This document shows positions 59,008 through 64,000 of a DNA stretch of 64,000 nucleotides, one piece after another. The stretch is from positions 46,991-110,990 of the forward strand of contig CANJID010000004.1 of the NCBI GenBank assembly GCA_947474395.1, in the 5' to 3' direction. The notes beneath the pieces were generated by a model. It made no database searches. It was given only the letters and a program-made list of their open reading frames with translations, and was not told where the DNA came from. Made by a program: the position numbers and the translations under genes. Within the stretch, counting starts at the first letter, position 1. Each line of letters starts with the position of its first letter. Origin of the DNA: Caulobacterales bacterium. Lineage in GTDB: Bacteria > Pseudomonadota > Alphaproteobacteria > Caulobacterales > Caulobacteraceae.

Positions 59008-60003
59008 TTGGGGACGAAGACGAGGGGACAAGAGCTTTTGCGGACCCTGACCATCGTCGCGGCCTTCGCCATCCTGGCCGTGTTCCTGGCGGTCGCCCTC
59101 TCGCCGCCGTCGCGCAAGGCCGCGCCCCCGCCCGTCGCGGAGACGCCCGCGGCGACGGAAGTGGTCGAACAGCTGGCGGGGGCGGCGCCCGTGTTGCGGC
59201 CCTCCCTTCCGCCGGACGCGATCGTTCCGGCCGACTGCGCCGACCCGGTCGCCCTGTCGGCGGCGGCGGTCGACAACGCCGCCTCGGTGACCGGACGGGA
59301 ATGGTCGCCGTGGGGACGCCCCGAGTTGGGCTGGGAGATCTACGCGCCCCTCGTCGGTCAGGAGATCAGCTCGACCTGCCCGCCGTCGAGCCAGGCCTTC
59401 GCGGCGGCCCTGGCGCGCTGGCAGGGCGCGCACCGGCTCGACGCCAACGGGGTGATGACCGCGCCGACCTTCGAGGCGATGCGGGTGACGTGGCTGCGGC
59501 GACGGCCCTTCGTGGCGGCCATGGCCAAGGGCTGCCCGCCCGCGCCGCCCGAGACGAGCCTGGCGGCGGCGGACAAGGCGGAAGGCTATAGCGGCAAGGC
59601 GATCAGCCTTCGACCCGCGGCCCTGGCGGCCTATCGCTCCATGGTGGCGGCGGCGCGGATGGAGGTCCCGGAACTGGCCGCCGACCACCGCCTCCTGACG
59701 ATCTTCTCCGGCTATCGGGCCCCGGCGGACGACGAGGCGCGCTGCGACAAGGACGGGGGGTGCGGGACCCTGACGCGCGCGCGGTGTTCGGCGCACCGGA
59801 CTGGCCTGGCCATGGACCTCTATCTGGGCGAGGCGCCGGGCAGCCGGCCGGAATCGTCCGAGGACGGAAACAGGCTGTTCCAGTCCCGCTCCCTCGCCTA
59901 TCGGTGGCTGGTCGCCAACGGGATGCGTTTCGGGTTCGTCAGCTACCCGTTCGAGCCCTGGCACTGGGAATGGGCCGGCGAGTCTGTCGAGGGGACCCGA
60001 TGA
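59008..60003 (+). CDS. M15 D-alanyl-D-alanine carboxypeptidase (VanY-like)
   Basis: 331 residues from TTG at 59008, or 321 from TTG at 59038, which has the better ribosome site (GAGGGGA). A single membrane anchor (TLTIVAAFAILAVFLAVAL) is followed by a peptidoglycan-binding-like region (FAAALARWQGAHRLDANGVM) and the M15 domain: SAHRTGLAMD (H263, D270) and EPWHW (E316, H319), the zinc ligands and catalytic Glu. Trims stem peptides in the periplasm. Its stop overlaps the next gene start (ATGA). Confidence 0.88.
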   Translation: MGTKTRGQELLRTLTIVAAFAILAVFLAVALSPPSRKAAPPPVAETPAATEVVEQLAGAAPVLRPSLPPDAIVPADCADPVALSAAAVDNAASVTGREWSPWGRPELGWEIYAPLVGQEISSTCPPSSQAFAAALARWQGAHRLDANGVMTAPTFEAMRVTWLRRRPFVAAMAKGCPPAPPETSLAAADKAEGYSGKAISLRPAALAAYRSMVAAARMEVPELAADHRLLTIFSGYRAPADDEARCDKDGGCGTLTRARCSAHRTGLAMDLYLGEAPGSRPESSEDGNRLFQSRSLAYRWLVANGMRFGFVSYPFEPWHWEWAGESVEGTR

Positions 60004-60833
60004 GGGAAGTGACGCTGCCGGATGGGACCAAGGTCCCGGCCCTGGGCCAGGGGACCTGGCGCATGGGCGAGCAGGCCTCCCGCGCGGCGGACGAGATCGC
60101 GGCCCTCAGAGAAGGGATCGCCCTCGGCATGACCCTGATCGACACGGCCGAGATGTACGGCGACGGCGGGTCCGAGACGATGCTGTCCGAGGTGCTCAAG
60201 GGAGGCGTGCGCGACGGGGTGTACCTCGTCAGCAAGGCCTATCCGCAAAACGCGAGCCGGGGCCGGCTGGAGCGGGCCTGCGAGGCCAGCCTGAAACGGC
60301 TCGGGACCGACAGGCTGGACATGTACCTGCTGCACTGGCGGGGTGGGACGCCCCTCGACGAAACGGTGGAGGGTATGGAGGCCCTGCGGCGCGCGGGCAA
60401 GATTCGCCACTGGGGGGTCAGCAACTTCGACGCCGACGACATGGACGAATTGTTCGAGGCCGGCGGCGAGGGCTGCGCCACCAACCAGGTGCTCTACAAC
60501 CTGGCGCGGCGGGGACCCGAGTTCGACCTGGCGCCCGAGCTGAAGGCGCGCTCCATTCCGCTGATGGCTTACAGCCCTGTGGAGCAGGGCCGACTGCCCA
60601 AGACCGGGGCCCTGGCGAGCGTGGCCCAGCGCCACGGGGTCAGCCCGTTGCAGATCGCGCTGGCCTGGGTGCTGCGCAGCCCGGACGTCATCGCCATTCC
60701 GAAGGCGACGAGCCTGGCGCATGTGAAGGAGAACCGCGCGGCGCTGGACCTCCGCCTGACGGCGGAAGACCTGGCCGAGCTGGACGGGCAGTTCCCGCCG
60801 CCGCAGCGCAAGCGCCCGCTGGAGATGATCTGA
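60000..60833 (+). CDS. Aldo/keto reductase
   Basis: 277 residues, ATG overlapping the upstream stop. TIM-barrel reductase with the catalytic tetrad D48, Y53 (DTAEMYG), K79 (VSKAYP) and H112 (LLHW), and the NADPH-binding IPKATS-x-x-HVKEN near the C-terminus. Reduces aldehydes or ketones with NADPH in the cytoplasm. The coupling to a cell-wall peptidase gene is odd and may be positional only. Confidence 0.92.
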   Translation: MREVTLPDGTKVPALGQGTWRMGEQASRAADEIAALREGIALGMTLIDTAEMYGDGGSETMLSEVLKGGVRDGVYLVSKAYPQNASRGRLERACEASLKRLGTDRLDMYLLHWRGGTPLDETVEGMEALRRAGKIRHWGVSNFDADDMDELFEAGGEGCATNQVLYNLARRGPEFDLAPELKARSIPLMAYSPVEQGRLPKTGALASVAQRHGVSPLQIALAWVLRSPDVIAIPKATSLAHVKENRAALDLRLTAEDLAELDGQFPPPQRKRPLEMI

Positions 60834-60836
60834 GTC

Positions 60837-61325
60837 TTACTGAGGGTCTTGCACGTCCGCCGTCGGTGCTTCGGGAACCGGCTCCTCAACGGCAGCCTGG
60901 TCGGCGGGTGCGGGGTCGGGGACCGGCAGGGCGTCGGCGACCGGCGCCGGGCGCAGCGCCAAAGGGATCTCGAAATTCGCGGTCTGGAAGCGGGCGGAGC
61001 GGTCCTGGTCCATCTGGGCCTCGAGCGCGGCGAGCTGGCGGCGGGTCTCCAGGGTGCTGGCCTCAAGATAAGCGAGGTCGGCCCCGTCGTCCTGTGCGTA
61101 GGGGTAGCTGATCGGCATCGGTGTGAAATAGGTGGACGGGGCGATGCTGACCCCCTGGCTGCCGACCAGGGTCTTGTAGGCCGCCATGCCGGGATCATCC
61201 GTGCCCGAGGGCAGGGGCTCCGCCTCCGCGGGGGTCAGGAACGCGGCTGGCTGGAATTCCAGAAATTTGCCGGCGCCGGAGCCGATGAGGAGCGATGATA
61301 CCGCGCTGATGATGATCGCCCGCAT
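60837..61325 (-). CDS. Secreted hypothetical protein
   Basis: 162 residues from ATG at 61325, ribosome site GGAGG. A signal or anchor (MRAIIISAVSSLLIGSGAG) is followed by FLEFQPAAFLTPAEAEPLPSG, a helix LAYLEASTLETRRQLAALEAQMDQDR and a Pro/Ala-rich tail (PDPAPADQAAVEEPVPEAP). No family recognised. It converges on the aldo/keto reductase. Confidence 0.6.
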   Translation of the reverse strand: MRAIIISAVSSLLIGSGAGKFLEFQPAAFLTPAEAEPLPSGTDDPGMAAYKTLVGSQGVSIAPSTYFTPMPISYPYAQDDGADLAYLEASTLETRRQLAALEAQMDQDRSARFQTANFEIPLALRPAPVADALPVPDPAPADQAAVEEPVPEAPTADVQDPQ

Positions 61326-61396
61326 GGCCGTGACCTCCGTACAGAGGCTAAGCGCGCGAGACCGGCGAGGGCTCCCGGCCAGAGGGCCCAAAGTGC

Positions 61397-61429
61397 AAAA
61401 AATCAAAGCTTAAGCGGGGCCGCCCCGCT
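61397..61429 (-). terminator. Intrinsic terminator of the heme/propeller gene
   Basis: On the minus strand AGCGGGG CGG CCCCGCT is followed by TAAGCTTTGATTTTTT. The stem (61413-61419/61423-61429) touches the stop codon of the gene at 61429-63573. Confidence 0.75.
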
Positions 61430-63573
61430 CAGTGGGCGAGAGGGTCGGGCCTTAGCTGGAAATGCACCGCCAGGGGCTTGGTCCCCTTGCCGCCCTCCAT
61501 GTGCCAGGGAACCCGATCGCCGCTGGAGGCCCACAGGCCCCGGCCTTTCCAGCCCGCCTTAGGATCGTCGATACGCCCGTCGAAGCCCTTCGCGTAAAAG
61601 CCCATCGGATAGGGCACGCGCAGGGTCATGAAGCGCCCGCCCGGGGCGAGGGCGTGGATGCCGTCGAACAGGTTGGCGGTGGACATCGGCACGTCCTTGC
61701 CGAGGCCCAGGGTGTCGTGCTGGTCGACCCAGGAATAGTAGCTCGACTCCACGCTCTCGCCCGGGACCTCGCGGAAGCTGGGGCCGGGGTAGCGGTAGAA
61801 GCTCCAGCCTTCCGGGCACTGAGCGCCGGTGGCGGCGGGGCCGTTCAGGCGGCCCTTGCACCTGGTGCGGTCGAAGCTGCCGATGTGGCCGCTCGCCAGG
61901 GAGACCCAGACCACGCCCTTGCTGTCGATGTCGGCGCCGCGGACGCCGTAGCCGGGAAGCGGCACATCATAGACCTCGGCCAGGGCCGTCTCAGGCGGAC
62001 TGGCGCCGGGGGCGATGCGGACGATCCGTCCCGGATAGGCGAAGACCGAGCCCCAAACCGAGCCGTCGAGGGGGCTTGGCATGACCGCATAGAACGAGGC
62101 GACGATCCGCGTGTCCTTGGCCGGGTCGGCGGGCTGGCCGGGCTCGACATAGGCGTCGCGGCGGCCGTTGCCGTTGGTGTCCAGCACCAGGGCGGTCCAG
62201 CCCTGCGAGCGGGCGGCGTCCCCCGTCCGATCGAAGGCCTTGGCGTCGAGCCAGCCGACCACCGGCCCGCCGCCGCTGGTCCACAGCCGGCCGTTCTTGT
62301 CGAACTGCAGGTGGTGGGTCGAGAAGCAGGTGTCGATGAAGGTGTATTTGCCCGTCCTCGGATCGAGGACCGCGAGCTGCCGGCCCGACCGCTCGACCGG
62401 AGTCGCCTTGGCCGAGGGCAGGTCGGAGCCCGCCTTGCAGAAGGCGGGGTTGTTGGGACCGCGGATGGAGGCGGTCATCCAGACGCGGCCCTGCTCGTCG
62501 AACATCGGGTTGTGGATGTTGGCGCGGCTATCCCAGATGGCCTCGTCCCCCCAGTATGCGGACGCCCGCAGGGGCTTGGCGGCGGGCGACATGGGCGTGT
62601 CGGCGTCGCGTACGGGCGCCCGGAACAAAGTCGCCTCGTTCTTCACCGGATCCAGGATCGGGATGTCGTTGGTCGAGAGCTCGGTCGCCCCGTACAGCTT
62701 GCCATAGCCGTTCACGGTTGGATTGCGCCGGTCGGTGGAGATCAGGTCGTGCAGGTAGTGATGGTCGTCCAGCCAGTCGCGGACGGTGATCACCACGTCG
62801 CGCTCGCGGCCCTGCGGCCGGGCCGGCTTGTCGGCGGGCAGCTCGCCCTTGGCCACGCGGTCGGTCCAGTCGGCGAGGTAGCGCAAGGGAACGCCGCCGT
62901 AGCCGTTGGCCACCTGATTGACCATGTCCGATCCGGCCTGGCCGGACTGCAGGCGGCGGTTCCAGCCCTCCAGGGAAGTCCCGAAGGCGGTCGGGATGGT
63001 GCGGGTGGCCGCTCCGCCCATCTGGTGGCAGCCGACGCAGCCGTTGTTCTTCATTTGGGTGAGGTACTGGGCCTGGGTCCGCACATTGGCGGGCAGGGCG
63101 GGGTCGCGGGTCGAGCCGGCGAACTGGTCGGCCGTGGGGATGTGCATCATCGCGTACCAATAGGCGGCCGGATAATATTTGGCGGCCTCGGCGGGCGTGG
63201 GGGCGGGAGCGGCGCGGAGGGACAGTGTCCCGCCCGGGCGGGCGGCGACCTTGGCTGAGTCCGTAAGACCGTAACCGCGGACCCACACGCTATAAGCCGC
63301 CGTGGGAAGGTCCGGGATCACGAAACGGCCCTGCTCGTCGGTGACCACGATCTTGGCGAAGCGGGTCTTGAGGTCCCTGGTCTCGGCGATGACCCAAACC
63401 CCGGCCTCCGGACCGTTCGGGCCGGCGACTGTCCCTCCGATATCGTTGGCGTCGACCGCCGGCATGGCCGGAGCAGCCTGGGCCCGCAACACCAAGGCGG
63501 CGCCCGCTACCAGGGCGAGGCCGGTCAAACCTGCGATGAACTGGACCCGACGCACTCCACCCGCTGCACGCAT
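61429..63573 (-). CDS. Secreted heme-binding beta-propeller protein with regulatory-like domain
   Basis: 714 residues, ATG at 63573, with GGAGGGC upstream. The signal peptide ends RAQAAPA. Residues 45-120 are a carboxypeptidase-regulatory-like beta sandwich (GGTVAGPNGPEAGVWVIAETRDL, DEQGRFVIPDLP, YSVWVRGYGL). A c-type heme motif CVGCH follows (C179, C182, H183). The rest (about 300-714) is a virginiamycin B lyase/SMP-30-like propeller (HHLQFDKNGRLWTSGGG, GADIDSKGVVWVSLASGHIGSFD). Probably periplasmic and redox active or substrate binding; the reaction is unknown. Such proteins are often near alcohol-oxidation genes. Confidence 0.85.
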   Translation of the reverse strand: MRAAGGVRRVQFIAGLTGLALVAGAALVLRAQAAPAMPAVDANDIGGTVAGPNGPEAGVWVIAETRDLKTRFAKIVVTDEQGRFVIPDLPTAAYSVWVRGYGLTDSAKVAARPGGTLSLRAAPAPTPAEAAKYYPAAYWYAMMHIPTADQFAGSTRDPALPANVRTQAQYLTQMKNNGCVGCHQMGGAATRTIPTAFGTSLEGWNRRLQSGQAGSDMVNQVANGYGGVPLRYLADWTDRVAKGELPADKPARPQGRERDVVITVRDWLDDHHYLHDLISTDRRNPTVNGYGKLYGATELSTNDIPILDPVKNEATLFRAPVRDADTPMSPAAKPLRASAYWGDEAIWDSRANIHNPMFDEQGRVWMTASIRGPNNPAFCKAGSDLPSAKATPVERSGRQLAVLDPRTGKYTFIDTCFSTHHLQFDKNGRLWTSGGGPVVGWLDAKAFDRTGDAARSQGWTALVLDTNGNGRRDAYVEPGQPADPAKDTRIVASFYAVMPSPLDGSVWGSVFAYPGRIVRIAPGASPPETALAEVYDVPLPGYGVRGADIDSKGVVWVSLASGHIGSFDRTRCKGRLNGPAATGAQCPEGWSFYRYPGPSFREVPGESVESSYYSWVDQHDTLGLGKDVPMSTANLFDGIHALAPGGRFMTLRVPYPMGFYAKGFDGRIDDPKAGWKGRGLWASSGDRVPWHMEGGKGTKPLAVHFQLRPDPLAH

Positions 63574-63956
63574 GGCGACGCCCTCCGGCTGATCGGTCGG
63601 GGAGCTTGACGCGGAATTGAGGACAGCAAAAGGGCGAGGCCATAAGGTCCTCCCCCTCCTTGCGACATTGCGGGGCTTAGCCCGTCATGGCTTGCGCCAT
63701 CATGCGTTCAATAGAACGCTGCAGTTTCCATATTGTCTCGAGCGCTGCGGAACCAATCAGGTCCTCGCCGGGCTCGCTTGAATCTGGTCAGGGGGAGTCA
63801 TGTCCATGCACGTCTCCGAGGCAGGCGAGCCGTCAGCGCCCGCGTGAGAATCTGTACACCCGCTTAGACCTTGTCCGCCGTCAGCACCAGTGAGACAGAT
63901 TGAGGGTTCCCGCTAACGGAGGGTTTTGGTCTCATCGCAGTGACGTAGGAACGAAG
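63574..63956. other. 383-base intergenic region before the insertion sequence
   Basis: Includes the promoter region of the divergent heme/propeller gene, an exact palindrome GCGTTC AATA GAACGC (63704-63719), and a GGGGGAGTC ribosome site followed by a 15-codon reading frame (63800-63847, MSMHVSEAGEPSAPA). The left end of an insertion sequence probably lies between 63845 and 63900. No full gene is visible. Confidence 0.45.
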
Positions 63957-64000
63957 ATGAGATCAAAACCCTTACCCTCGAAGACGACCCCCGGCGAGCG
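63845..64000 (+). mobile_element. Left end of an IS3-family-like insertion sequence (partial)
   Basis: The last bases encode an N-terminus typical of IS3-group OrfA, and upstream lie TG-starting candidates for the terminal inverted repeat (63845 or 63891). A 16-bp inverted repeat (63921-63936/63956-63971) covers the transposase start. The element runs off the window, so its family and exact boundary cannot be confirmed. Confidence 0.45.
63957..64000 (+). CDS. Transposase OrfA N-terminus (partial)
   Basis: ATG at 63957, with AGGAACGAAG upstream, opens MRSKPLPSKTTPGE and continues past the window edge. From memory, M-x-[SA]KPLPSK is a common start of OrfA in one IS3 group of sphingomonads and Caulobacterales, normally followed by a helix-turn-helix. 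Fourteen residues only, so this remains tentative. Confidence 0.45.
   Translation, partial: MRSKPLPSKTTPGE

Noticed and set aside
1..64000. CRISPR arrays, tRNA or rRNA genes, prophage genes
   Set aside because: No regularly spaced repeats, cloverleaf-like sequences, rRNA motifs or phage structural genes were recognised.

Overview
The window is a high-GC stretch that most resembles an alphaproteobacterium of the Caulobacterales (Phenylobacterium- or Caulobacter-like). That placement is an inference from base composition, three TonB-dependent receptors, many secreted SnoaL/NTF2-like proteins and several small proteins of a type I associate with that order. No rRNA, tRNA or CRISPR array was seen. 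Most genes are catabolic, redox or envelope functions. Coupled genes often overlap as ATGA, GTGA or TGATG.

Layout. 0-5 kb: two tandem paralogous three-module secreted SnoaL-like proteins, a single-module paralogue and the remnant tail of another. 5.1-11.5 kb: TonB receptor, PQQ alcohol dehydrogenase, cytochrome c (its start codon lies inside a palindromic repeat) and a carotenoid-oxygenase-family enzyme. 11.5-19.6 kb: small proteins, a DUF6152 pair, a TetR regulator with a candidate operator, a cold-shock protein, an MFS transporter coupled to a SnoaL protein, a quinone oxidoreductase and a SWIB protein. 19.8-25.7 kb: two FGE-like secreted proteins with a duplicated leader hairpin, a GYD protein, a two-subunit molybdenum hydroxylase and a DUF1345 protein. 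25.8-29.7 kb: AMP nucleosidase, nucleoside transporter and a Crp/Fnr regulator. 29.7-38.2 kb: cytochrome-PQQ dehydrogenase, SnoaL, RcnB-like, O-methyltransferase, a VAO/4-cresol-dehydrogenase-like flavoprotein with its cytochrome c, and a DegP-type protease. 38.3-47.7 kb: methyltransferase plus MmgE/PrpD, an esterase, a second SnoaL cluster (three coupled genes) and a second TonB receptor. 47.9-55.4 kb: an M1-type peptidase, a metallophosphoesterase, a third TonB receptor and an acid phosphatase, with a Pho-box-like site. 55.5-57.8 kb: one ORF fusing decayed hydrogenase-locus pieces. 57.8-64 kb: L,D-transpeptidase, VanY-like peptidase, aldo/keto reductase, a heme/beta-propeller protein and the start of an insertion sequence.

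Two observations stand out. First, the three modules of the 689- and 693-residue proteins at 0.1-4.3 kb match, in order, the three separate coupled genes at 42.1-44.6 kb. The same system therefore exists in fused and split forms, each near a TonB receptor, which suggests a periplasmic multi-subunit NTF2-fold assembly of unknown function. Second, the 758-residue protein at 55.5 kb joins a [NiFe]-hydrogenase small-subunit-like region, a TPR-like region and a HypF C-terminal-like region. The expected metal ligands in it are mostly replaced by arginine or other residues.

Working model (inference): outer-membrane receptors import hydrophobic or aromatic substrates, periplasmic SnoaL-like proteins bind or transform them, and PQQ and flavin dehydrogenases oxidise the products and pass electrons to small cytochromes c. 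Cytoplasmic hydroxylase, oxygenase, methyltransferase and transporter genes would handle later steps. The 50-55 kb block looks like a separate phosphate-ester acquisition module.
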